A DNA stretch of 64,000 bases, from assembly GCF_009758015.1 (NCBI RefSeq), contig NZ_WSEL01000009.1, positions 1,158,501 through 1,222,500 on the forward strand, given 5' to 3'. A program made the position numbers and the translations under genes. This DNA is from Ramlibacter pinisoli (GTDB lineage Bacteria; Pseudomonadota; Gammaproteobacteria; Burkholderiales; Burkholderiaceae_C). Below the pieces are notes generated by a model. The model ran no database searches, was not told the origin of the DNA, and was given only the letters and a program-made list of their open reading frames with translations. Positions 16,850 to 24,410 of the stretch are shown one piece after another (the first letter of the stretch is position 1; the number at the start of each line of letters is the position of its first letter).

Positions 16850-17950
16850 CTATGCGAGTTGGGCAGCTGGCGGCTTAGGCTGACGCGCTGCAGGTATCTG
16901 CGGCAAGTAGTCTGCGTCGAAGGTAGTCCCGTGGGTCATGATCGTCCAGAGGACTCTCGCGTTTTTGTTCGCCAGTGCGACGGTGGCCTTTTGCCAGCCG
17001 GCTCGGGCCTTGAGTTGCAGCAGCCACCTACTCAATCGGTCGGTTCGCTTGTTGGCCGTCATCACTGCGGCTTTTGCCCCCTGGATCAGCAGGGTACGAA
17101 GGTAGTCGTCGCCGCGCTTGGTGATGCCTCCAAGGCTAACCTTGCCTCCAGAGGAGTTCTGGCTGGGAACTAATCCAAGCCACGCGCCGAACTGGCGGGC
17201 GTTGCGGAACTGAGTGAAATCGCCGACGCCGGCGATGATGGCCGAGGCGGTGATTGGACCAATCCCCTGGAGCTGTAAAGCTTTCTTGGCACGGACGTCG
17301 GTCCTCACATGGACGTCGATCTGCTGATCACACCAGGCAAGCTGGGCATCCAGCTCTACCCAATGAGCGTGTGCGCGTTCGAGCGCGAGGCGCACCAAGC
17401 CGGGTAACTCGTTGCTGCCGTCTTCGAGCACCTCGATCAGCACGCGACGCAGCGTCTCCGGCCTCTTGGGAAAGACAAGGCCGAACTCGGTTAGCAGACC
17501 CCGTATGCGATTGATGCAGGCGCTTCGCTCTTCCTTGTAGCCTTCGCGCAAACGATGCAGGGCCACCTGTCCCTGGCGCTCTGTGGTTTTGACAGGCACG
17601 AAGTGCATGTGCGGGCGACTGGCCGCTTCGCAGATAGCGGCCGCGTCATTGGCGTCGTTCTTGCCGCTCTTGCCTGCCAGCCGATACGGTGCGACGAAGT
17701 GAGCGGCGATCAAACGCGCATCCAGACCCATCGCAAGCATGCGTCGAGCAATGTGGTGCGCGCCACCGCAGGCCTCCGTTGCAACCAGGCAGCCCACCGG
17801 CAGATCCGCGCACCAGGCCAGGAACCGCTCAGGCGACATCGGCTTGGCGAAAACAACCTCACCGGACCGATCCACCGCATGCACCTGGTACACCCGCTTC
17901 GAGAGGTCGACGCCGACACGCACGACCCGGGCTGCTGCACATTCGTTCAT
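16850..17950 (-). CDS. IS110-family transposase (DEDD)
   Basis: 366 aa. The N-terminal RuvC-like DEDD domain shows VRVGVDLSKRVYQVHAVD (first Asp), ATEACGGAHH (Glu) and GKNDANDAAAICEA (two Asp). The C-terminal transposase_20 domain contains LQGIGPITASAIIAGVGDF, ARQFGAWLGLVPSQNSSGGK and the GITKRGDDYLRTLLIQGAKA motif with its catalytic-serine region. Full length with no frameshift, so probably active. ATG 17950 fits the family N-terminus. IS110 enzymes insert at specific sites guided by an element-encoded RNA. Confidence 0.95.
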   Translation of the reverse strand: MNECAAARVVRVGVDLSKRVYQVHAVDRSGEVVFAKPMSPERFLAWCADLPVGCLVATEACGGAHHIARRMLAMGLDARLIAAHFVAPYRLAGKSGKNDANDAAAICEAASRPHMHFVPVKTTERQGQVALHRLREGYKEERSACINRIRGLLTEFGLVFPKRPETLRRVLIEVLEDGSNELPGLVRLALERAHAHWVELDAQLAWCDQQIDVHVRTDVRAKKALQLQGIGPITASAIIAGVGDFTQFRNARQFGAWLGLVPSQNSSGGKVSLGGITKRGDDYLRTLLIQGAKAAVMTANKRTDRLSRWLLQLKARAGWQKATVALANKNARVLWTIMTHGTTFDADYLPQIPAARQPKPPAAQLA

Positions 17951-18388
17951 GGCACATCCTTTCCTCGAGAGATTGACTTCGACGTGCCAATCTAGGCGGT
18001 GGGACATGCCTCAGCGATCACGGGAAGTCCCTTCGCATTCGTTTGCTGACGTACCCAAGGGAAGTTGAGCAGACGGGGGAGGAATTGGCCTTACGATGCT
18101 TCGCGCTCTAGTCGGCGCGGCGCTCGACGACTCGGTCGCATGGCCTTGCAGCACAAGCAAGCCGGACTCGCCAAGCGGGCTCGAGGGCGCGCCGGCGCCG
18201 ACGGGACTTTCATGCCGTGCACACGACGACCGGCGCAGCCCGATTTCGATATCTTCGCGCAGAATCGGCCTCGATCCTACTTTCACGCGCGTGCCATGCA
18301 ATGCCTGCTTCGGGCCTGCACCGACGACACCCTGCCCGCCGAGTGGCCCGCGAGGCCGCTGTGCGGCGGCGTGCAGGGGTCTAGGCGC

Positions 18389-19201
18389 GTGCGGCTCGCG
18401 TTGGCCTGCGTCGCGTTGCTGCAGGCAGCCGTTACCCACGCCCATGTCTACGGAATCGACCGCCGCGTGCAACGCGACGCCGACACGCTGCCGTACCGGG
18501 CGGTCGGCACGCTCGTCGAGCCGCGCACGGGCAGCGGCGGCACGGCTTTCCTCGTCGGGCGCTGCCATGTCGTCAGCGCGCACCACGTACCGTACGCCGC
18601 CGGCGCGTGGCGCGACCCGGCGAACCTGTGGAGCTTAGCCCGGCGGGCGCGCTTCCAGGCCCGCCCGCAGCCGGGCAAGGCACGGGTGTTCGCGTCGACC
18701 ACGATCGCGACCGTCGTCGACGCCGGGCGCTTCACCGAAGACGATTTCGCCGGCGCCGCGGGCGACTGGGCGATCCTGCGCCTCGACAACTGCCTCGGCG
18801 ACCGCTACGGCTGGCTGCGCGTCGACCGCTACACGACGCCGGAAAGCCTGCCCGGCAAGACGCTGACGAGCATTGGCTACCCCCGCTCGCGCGCTCGCCG
18901 GCCCGGCGTGACCGTCGAGACCGATTGCCGGGCACGCGACTTCGGCCCCGCGCCCGGCATCTTCGGCGTCGACTGCGCGTTCGAGAATGGCATGTCGGGC
19001 GGGCCGCTGCTCGCGCGCCAGCCCGACGGCACGTGGCGCGTGGTCGGCGTGATCTCGCAGTCGCTGGGCACCGGGTCTCCGACCAGGTACTCGATGGCGA
19101 ACCGCAACCAGGCGGTGCACGTCTCAGCATTCCGCAAGGCACTGGACCGCGCGCTCGGCGCCGAGACGCGGCGGACGGCGCCGGCGGCAAAGCGGCCCTG
19201 A
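18389..19201 (+). CDS. Secreted trypsin-like serine protease
   Basis: 270 aa when started at GTG 18389, which has AGGGG nine bases upstream and yields a clean signal peptide (LALACVALLQAAVTHA). ATG 18296 and GTG 18371 are in-frame alternatives that bury the signal. The chymotrypsin fold is recognisable: His in VVSAHHVPY, Asp in GDWAILRLD, Ser in ENGMSGGPLL, followed by GVISQS. Cysteines flank the active site (GRCHVV, VDCAFENG). It lies directly left-flank of the IS element. Substrate unknown; several such stand-alone proteases act in envelope quality control or as secreted factors. Confidence 0.8.
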   Translation: MRLALACVALLQAAVTHAHVYGIDRRVQRDADTLPYRAVGTLVEPRTGSGGTAFLVGRCHVVSAHHVPYAAGAWRDPANLWSLARRARFQARPQPGKARVFASTTIATVVDAGRFTEDDFAGAAGDWAILRLDNCLGDRYGWLRVDRYTTPESLPGKTLTSIGYPRSRARRPGVTVETDCRARDFGPAPGIFGVDCAFENGMSGGPLLARQPDGTWRVVGVISQSLGTGSPTRYSMANRNQAVHVSAFRKALDRALGAETRRTAPAAKRP

Positions 19202-19688
19202 TCGAGCTTCTTGCCCATGGCAGAGTGGAACGAACGAGAACACGAATGGCTTGCTCAGGCAGTCCCTGCCGAAGGGCCTGGACATGGCGTCCACCAGGAC
19301 GGCAAATTGGTTCCCATTCCGAGCAGTGCGGCGGAAGCTCCGTCCACGCAGTGATGCTGGTTTCGGCCAGAAACAGCCCCCGCCGCCGGTGAGGATCGCG
19401 ACGACGGCGCATTCGTACGGCAGCGAAGACCAGCCTCCCGCGCAAGTGCCGATCGCTGCAGTTTGAGCAGCGTCAAAATCAGACCGGGCGAGCCCGGGAT
19501 TGGCATCCCAGCCGGTGCGCGCCGCCGCCCGGGCCGCAAGGGGTCGCGGAATCCGAGGCCGATGGCTAGGCAGCCACCTGGAGCTAATGACCAGCTAGGT
19601 TGCGGCTCACCCAGACCAACCGCATCGGCGAGACGATCCGCGCCCCTAGAATGACCGCGGCCGCACCCGTGCGCTCAAGGAGAGGCAG
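19202..19688. other. Intergenic region, no gene seen
   Basis: About 490 bp between the protease and the hydrolase-cyclase gene. Short open frames here have no start signals, no domain pattern and no neighbour-like codon use. An AAGGAG at 19677-19682 serves the next gene. Confidence 0.6.
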
Positions 19689-21110
19689 ATGGCCGAACTC
19701 CAGCAGGACGTTCGTTTTTGTACGAGCAGCGATGGCACCAGCATCGCTTACGCGACCATGGGCAGCGGACTCCCGCTCGTCAGACCAGCCCACTTCCTCA
19801 CGCACCTGGAGTTCGATCTCGAGAGCCCGGTCATGCAGCCCTGGCTCGTCGAGCTCAGCAGGCACAACATGCTGCTGCGGTACGACGGCCGCGGAACCGG
19901 ACTTTCCAGTCGAGACCCTCCCGAAATCTCCTTCGAGACCGCAATTGCGGATCTCGAGGCGGTGGTGGATGGGGCCGGCGTGGATCGCTTCGCACTCTTT
20001 GGGTGTTCACAGGGATGTGCAACGTCGATCGCGTATGCGGCGCGGCATCCTGAACGAGTCACCCGTCTCGTCGTCTATGGCGGATACGCGCGCGGGTTCC
20101 TGAAGCGCAATCCGACGGAGCAACAGCGCCGCGAACTCCAGGCATTGCTCGATCTGATGAAGGTCGGGTGGGGTCGCGAGAACCCGGCTTACCGTCAGAT
20201 CTTCACGTCGCAGTTCATTCCCGACGCGAGCGCCAAGCAGGCCGCCTGGTTCAATGAGCAGGAGCGCATGTCGGCCACACCAGAGTGTGCGGTCCGCCTG
20301 CTCGAGTCTTGGGGAGCGATCGATGTCTCCGATCTTGCACGGCAAATCAAGTGCCCGACCCTCGTCCTTCACCTGCGCCAGGACATGCGTACTCCAGTGG
20401 ATGAAGGGCGCCTGGTGGCAAGCCTGATTCCGGGTGCGCGGTTCGTCTCCGTCGAAGGGCGCAATCATGTGTTGCTCAAGGGCGAGGCCTGTTTCGGCAA
20501 GGTGTTCTCGGCTCTGCAGGACTTCGTGAACCCCGGCCTGAGATCGACTGAAATCACGCCGGCGGCCTCAAGCGCAGATCTCAAGCAACGGCTCGTCGCG
20601 ATCCTTGCGGCAGACGTCGCTGGCTATTCGCGGCTGATGGCGCGGAATGAACTCGGGACCCTGAACGCGCTGGATCGCGCGCGCAGCATCTTCAACACCC
20701 TGATTGAATTGAACCAGGGTCGCGTCGTCGACATGGCAGGGGATTCGCTTCTTGCCGTCTTCGACACAGCGAACGGCGCGCTTGGCGCCGCCATCCAGGC
20801 GCAGCGCGCACTCGCTTCCAGACCAGGGAGCCCCGAGGATGACCGGATGAGTTTCCGGATCGGCGTCCATATCGGGGACATCATCGAGAAGCTCGACGGC
20901 ACCGTCTACGGGGACGGCGTCAACGTGGCGGCCAGACTGCAGGGTCTTGCCGAGCCCGGGGGCATCATGGTGTCCGACCTGATCTATTCCGTGGTTCGCG
21001 GCGACATGAAGGCAGCCCTTGTCGACGCCGGCGTTCACGCGGTCAAGAACATTGCGCATCCGATTCCCGCGTTTCGGGTGCGCATGACGCCCGGCATCGG
21101 CGCGCAGTGA
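19689..21110 (+). CDS. Alpha/beta-hydrolase fused to class III adenylate/guanylate cyclase
   Basis: 473 aa, no signal peptide. Residues 10-285 are an alpha/beta hydrolase with complete triad: S107 (GCSQG), D232 (RQDMRTPVDEG), H260 (GRNHVLL). Residues 299-470 are a class III cyclase homology domain with metal aspartates D309 (LAADVAGYSRLM) and D352 (AGDSLLAVF) and transition-state residues N412 and R416 (GVNVAARLQG). Both halves therefore look catalytic, so ligand turnover or binding in the hydrolase may control cyclic-nucleotide output. The fusion class occurs in rhizobia and Burkholderiales but its signals are unknown. AAGGAG precedes the ATG. Confidence 0.92.
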   Translation: MAELQQDVRFCTSSDGTSIAYATMGSGLPLVRPAHFLTHLEFDLESPVMQPWLVELSRHNMLLRYDGRGTGLSSRDPPEISFETAIADLEAVVDGAGVDRFALFGCSQGCATSIAYAARHPERVTRLVVYGGYARGFLKRNPTEQQRRELQALLDLMKVGWGRENPAYRQIFTSQFIPDASAKQAAWFNEQERMSATPECAVRLLESWGAIDVSDLARQIKCPTLVLHLRQDMRTPVDEGRLVASLIPGARFVSVEGRNHVLLKGEACFGKVFSALQDFVNPGLRSTEITPAASSADLKQRLVAILAADVAGYSRLMARNELGTLNALDRARSIFNTLIELNQGRVVDMAGDSLLAVFDTANGALGAAIQAQRALASRPGSPEDDRMSFRIGVHIGDIIEKLDGTVYGDGVNVAARLQGLAEPGGIMVSDLIYSVVRGDMKAALVDAGVHAVKNIAHPIPAFRVRMTPGIGAQ

Positions 21111-21286
21111 GCCGGCAGTTGATTGACACCCCCTTCCGGCTTCCTCAGGCCTCGCCGGGCTTCCAGTCCGGAATGCAGCCACCGAGCGTCGGGTGGTCCA
21201 TCTCATCCCATTGCGCTGGATGGATTCGACGTTCTGTCGAACTTCAGGGGATGCCGGGAATGTCCTTGCACTGCCGGTCAAGGTCC

Positions 21287-21323
21287 CAAAAATGAGCCCT
21301 CTGGCTTTCTGCCAGAGGGCTCA
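21287..21323 (-). terminator. Strong hairpin terminator on the minus strand, upstream gene lost
   Basis: A perfect 12-bp stem (GAGCCCTCTGGC, 21294-21305 with 21311-21322; a T-A pair extends it) and 5-nt loop is followed on the minus strand by ATTTTT. No convincing minus-strand gene lies in the 700 bp feeding into it, so it probably outlived its gene. It may also act weakly on the convergent hydrolase-cyclase transcript. Confidence 0.7.
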
Positions 21324-21372
21324 ACGGTCAGGCTGAAGAAACTTGCAAAGAACGCCTGCCACTGTCGATGAT

Positions 21373-21434
21373 GCGTCGGACTCTCGGGTGGAGTTGGCCT
21401 GATCGCGGGTTTGTCCCTAAGGCGCCTCGATGGT
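21373..21434 (+). repeat. 60-bp dispersed repeat, copy A
   Basis: Begins GCGTCGGACTCTCGGGTGGA, contains GCGGGTTTGTCCCTAAG and ends CGCCTCGATGGT. An inverted copy lies at 27575-27640, with three substitutions and a small insertion. Not part of a gene in either place. Confidence 0.75.
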
Positions 21435-22037
21435 CGGCAGAGCTCAACAAGCGAGGATGGGCAGGCAGGACCGAGCGGCTGCTTTGCTTGTAGTCCAAGT
21501 GTCGGCCGCATGAGGCACTCACCAGACTCACACTCTGGCGTATGCCGCACCTTCAGCTTCCTTGAACCGGCAACGCAACATACGACGGCAAGCAATCGGC
21601 CACAAGCAGCCACCGCACATTCGCTCGAATACTCCTGACGCATTCGCGTTAGATGTGTTCGCGGCGGGACTCGGGAATCCGAGCCGAGTGATATCTGCGG
21701 GGATATCAGACACCGTCTTTGGAAGTGCAGATGGGGGCGGACGTAAGCGTGGGCGGCGGCTGAGGCATTGCTGTTATGTCCGCGCCTTCGAGGCTCACTT
21801 CCGCCGCGTACCCGCCCTAACCAGTCCGCCAAAGCGGAACAATTGGATCGCAGTCTCCCGCTGGCCTGCCGAGGGGGAGGCTCCTTCCCCACCGCAGGCC
21901 AGCGGACGCCTGCTCGGCTTGCCGCCCCTTGTGCCAAGTGACAGACTCTCGGCCGATCCGGTGGTGGTAACGGGCAGGCCGCGAGGCTCGCATTCGCGAG
22001 TGGAAGGCTTTTCAGCGCGAGTGGGATGCCGGCTTCC
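21435..22037. other. Degenerate intergenic region
   Basis: 600 bp with no supportable gene. It holds a REP-like core on the minus strand (21595-21611) and a palindrome-rich stretch around 21880-21920. It ends where a transposase remnant begins, so it looks like insertion-sequence debris. Confidence 0.55.
21595..21611 (-). repeat. REP-like palindromic element, copy 3
   Basis: On the minus strand GGCTGCT-TGT-GGCC-GAT, the GGCTGCT-N3-GGCC core shared with 14741, 16161 and 27714. The right half is more diverged than in the other copies. Confidence 0.4.
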
Positions 22038-22130
22038 CTATGGACGATCATGACGCGCGGGACCACCTTTGATGCAGATCACGTGCCGCAGATACCGGTT
22101 GCGCACCTACCCGCGCCAGCAGCGGCGTAG
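22038..22130 (+). pseudogene. C-terminal fragment of a second IS110-family transposase
   Basis: Thirty codons plus stop read LWTIMTRGTTFDADHVPQIP and a short Ala/Pro-rich end, matching the last residues of the intact transposase at 16850-17950 (LWTIMTHGTTFDADYLPQIP). Nothing upstream continues the homology, so the rest of the gene is deleted. Opposite orientation to the intact copy. Confidence 0.85.
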
Positions 22131-22139
22131 CTGCAGCGG

Positions 22140-22424
22140 CGAACTACTTCCTTCTTTCACCTCGGACGTGCGATTGAAGATGCTCACCACAGGTCAGACC
22201 GGCAGCAGGCGAACTCGGCTTTGGGTCCGTGGCAGGCTCGCCTGACCACTTCTTTCGAATGGAGCCCTGCTGCGCGGTTCGTATCTGGGGCCCCGGCAAT
22301 TCAGCCGGCACAAGACCGCCTGTAGATGTGCAGTCTGCCCTGCCCGGTGTCGTCTCTACGAACACGTCGGAAGTGAGTTCGACACCATCAAAGCGCTTGC
22401 TTTGGCGGGAAGTCCCTGTAGACC
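22140..22424 (+). mobile_element. Right-end remnant of a second IS110-family element
   Basis: By eye roughly 90% identical to the inverted 16557-16830 right end, including the terminal GGGAAGTCCCT (22407-22417), except for a block at about 22349-22392. It is followed by the AGCAGCC (22428-22434) half of the REP-like palindrome on the same side as in the intact copy. Together with 22038-22130 this is the 3' end of an element whose 5' part was lost. Confidence 0.8.
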
Positions 22425-22526
22425 CATAGCAGCCGTCGCACAGTGACGGTATCCACGCCGAACCCCCATAGGTCCCTCATATGTGCGCTGGTTACGCATG
22501 CGAAGAGCTCGTGGCACCCGGTCCGT

Positions 22527-24032
22527 TCACCAGTAACCCAGCACTTTCCACCAGGCGACTCCGACCACGGCATAGATGATCAGCTCGACCACGCTCATCA
22601 CGAAGCCCACGCGCCACCAGTTGCCCAGCGTGACATAGCCACTGCCGAAGACGATAGGCGAGGTCCCGGTCGCATAGTGCGTCAGCGTCATCATGATGGT
22701 CGAACTGGCCACCATCATGAGCATGAAGGGCGCCAGGTACTCGGGTGGAATCAGCTGGGCACCGACCGTCACAAAAGCGAGGAACATGGCGCTGATGTGC
22801 GCCGTCGTGCTGGCGAACAGGTAGTGCGAATAGACCAAGGCCAGCGCCAGCACCGCGGCGATGGCGCCCCAGCCCATTCCGCTCGCGACGATCATGTCCT
22901 TCATGCCTTCGGAGAACCACTTGATGACCCCGAGCTTGTTCAGCTGTTCGGCCAGCATCACCAGGGCGCCGAACCAGATCAGCGTATCCCAGGCGCTCTT
23001 TTCCGACAGCACGTCGTCCCAGTCGATCGTGCCGGTGATGATCAGGATGAACAAGCCGACGAAGGCGACCACCGTTGGATCCAGTGTCAACGCATTCCCG
23101 AAGATCATCGCCGGTACGTTGGCCCACAGCAGCAGCAGCAGCGCGAACGTCCCGATCATGACTTTCTCCTTCGGGGACACCGGGCCCATGCGCTCCAGTG
23201 CGCTGCGCGCATAGCCTATCGCATCTGGCGTCGCCTTTAACTGCGGCGGGGACAGCAAGTAGATGAGCGCAGGCATCAGGAGCATGCACAGGAGCCCGGG
23301 CACCAGCATGCACAGCGCCCAGTCCGTCCACGACAGTTGCAGCTTCATGTTGGTGGCCTTGGCCACGTAGTCCACGACCAGGGGATTCGGCGCGGTGGCG
23401 GTGATGAACATCCCGGACGAGATCGTGTTGGCGTGGTAGTTGACCAGCGCCAAGTAGGTGCCGACCTTGCCCTCGGTGCCCGTCTCCGGATCCGACTGGA
23501 AGGAACTGGAGATGGATTTCATGATCGGGTGCACGATGCCGCCGCCCCGCGCGGTGTTGCTCGGCGTGAACGGGGCCAGCAGCAGGTCGCAGATGGCCAG
23601 GCCGTAACCGATGCCGATGGTGCGCTTGCCCAGCATCGAGATGAAGATCAGGCCTAGGCGACTGCCCAGGCCGGTCTTCTTCAGCCCGCGCGAGATCAGC
23701 ACCGCGGCGACGATCAGCCAGATGAGCGGACTGTCGAAACTGCTGAGCGCATCGGCGACCGCGTCCTTGGAAGAATTCGACGTCACCTGCGCCAGCGAGA
23801 CGATCACGATGGCCATCAAGGCCATCACCCCGATGGGCATCACCTTCAGGATGATCGCCACGATCGTGGTCAGGAAGATCGCGACCAGCGTCCAGGCGTT
23901 GGGCTTGAGTCCCTCCGGCGTGGGCACCAGCAGCAGGATGACCAGTACTGCCGTCGTGACCAGCGCCGGCACCAGCCGGAAGGGCACCGCCTCTTCGAAG
24001 TAGCGGAGCATGGCAATCAGTTTGGCTAGCAT
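22527..24032 (-). CDS. DASS-family sodium:anion symporter or antiporter (SLC13/CitT type)
   Basis: 501-aa inner-membrane carrier with about 12 helices. It shows the two SNT-type substrate loops of the family, TPSNTARGGGI near residue 170 and ATGTSPIVFGSG near 465, and the conserved SFDSPLIWLIVAA. Likely substrates are di- or tricarboxylates such as malate, 2-oxoglutarate or citrate. ATG 24032 has AAGGGAG eight bases upstream. No enzyme gene adjoins it, so the substrate is open. A 20-bp motif 221 bp upstream recurs upstream of the P-type ATPase gene. Confidence 0.9.
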   Translation of the reverse strand: MLAKLIAMLRYFEEAVPFRLVPALVTTAVLVILLLVPTPEGLKPNAWTLVAIFLTTIVAIILKVMPIGVMALMAIVIVSLAQVTSNSSKDAVADALSSFDSPLIWLIVAAVLISRGLKKTGLGSRLGLIFISMLGKRTIGIGYGLAICDLLLAPFTPSNTARGGGIVHPIMKSISSSFQSDPETGTEGKVGTYLALVNYHANTISSGMFITATAPNPLVVDYVAKATNMKLQLSWTDWALCMLVPGLLCMLLMPALIYLLSPPQLKATPDAIGYARSALERMGPVSPKEKVMIGTFALLLLLWANVPAMIFGNALTLDPTVVAFVGLFILIITGTIDWDDVLSEKSAWDTLIWFGALVMLAEQLNKLGVIKWFSEGMKDMIVASGMGWGAIAAVLALALVYSHYLFASTTAHISAMFLAFVTVGAQLIPPEYLAPFMLMMVASSTIMMTLTHYATGTSPIVFGSGYVTLGNWWRVGFVMSVVELIIYAVVGVAWWKVLGYW

Positions 24033-24410
24033 CGTGCGACTCCCTTCGGAACTGGCGCCATCGGTTCGATGGACATGCGGCGAGGATCGCCCGCGGCGGT
24101 GGAAGAAATGCAGGGCACTGGCACCACTCCTTCGCATCCCCGATCGCAGGGCCTCCCGCTCCCACACGACCGCCACCCCGATCTTGGCCCGCGTCGGTCT
24201 CCTGCGCTCGGACTGCCACGTGTCCAAGCCTAAGACGGCGGCATGTGTTGGCCCATGGGACCTTGGGTCAATAGCTCGGCTGGGAACCCGGATTGAGCCA
24301 GCGCAAAGTGCGGCGCCGCCGGCGCGGGTCTCGCGCGTGTCGCCGTCGATCCTCACGGAGCTTGTGCGTCGCCACTCAGGCCCGTCCAGAGTCCATGAAG
24401 TCGGGCAGCC
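24033..24410. other. Leader region of the DASS gene
   Basis: About 380 bp between the ATPase stop and the transporter start, with no gene. It contains the motif described at 24253-24272. This length is unusual for the otherwise compact strand and leaves room for a long 5' UTR. Confidence 0.5.
24253..24272 (-). promoter_or_regulatory. Shared upstream motif, DASS copy
   Basis: Minus strand ATTGACCCAAGGTCCCATGG. It differs at one base from the motif at 27400-27419 and lies 221 bp before the DASS start in the same orientation. It contains TTGACC, which could be a -35 element. Confidence 0.45.

Larger units (their letters stand above)
16557..18034 (-). mobile_element. IS110-family insertion sequence, IS1111-group-like
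   Basis: An 11-bp subterminal inverted repeat bounds the element: AGGGACTTCCC at 16562-16572 and GGGAAGTCCCT at 18022-18032. Between them are a DEDD transposase (minus strand), a short 80-bp left end and a 290-bp non-coding right end. Subterminal repeats and a long right end are IS1111-group traits. The right end abuts GGCTGCTTCGGG, the left half of the local REP-like palindrome, as does the decayed copy near 22.4 kb. The left flank does not restore the palindrome, so exact ends remain uncertain by a few bases. Confidence 0.82.

Noticed and set aside
21647..21656. GCGTTAGATG resembling an integron attC core
   Set aside because: No matching RYYYAAC inverse core at a suitable distance, no cassette array and no integrase gene.
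21278..22066. 262-codon minus-strand frame in the IS-debris region
   Set aside because: No domain, Pro/Arg/Ser-rich, and part of it is simply the translated 60-bp repeat (RDKPAIRPTPPESPT), which also appears in a frame near 27.6 kb.
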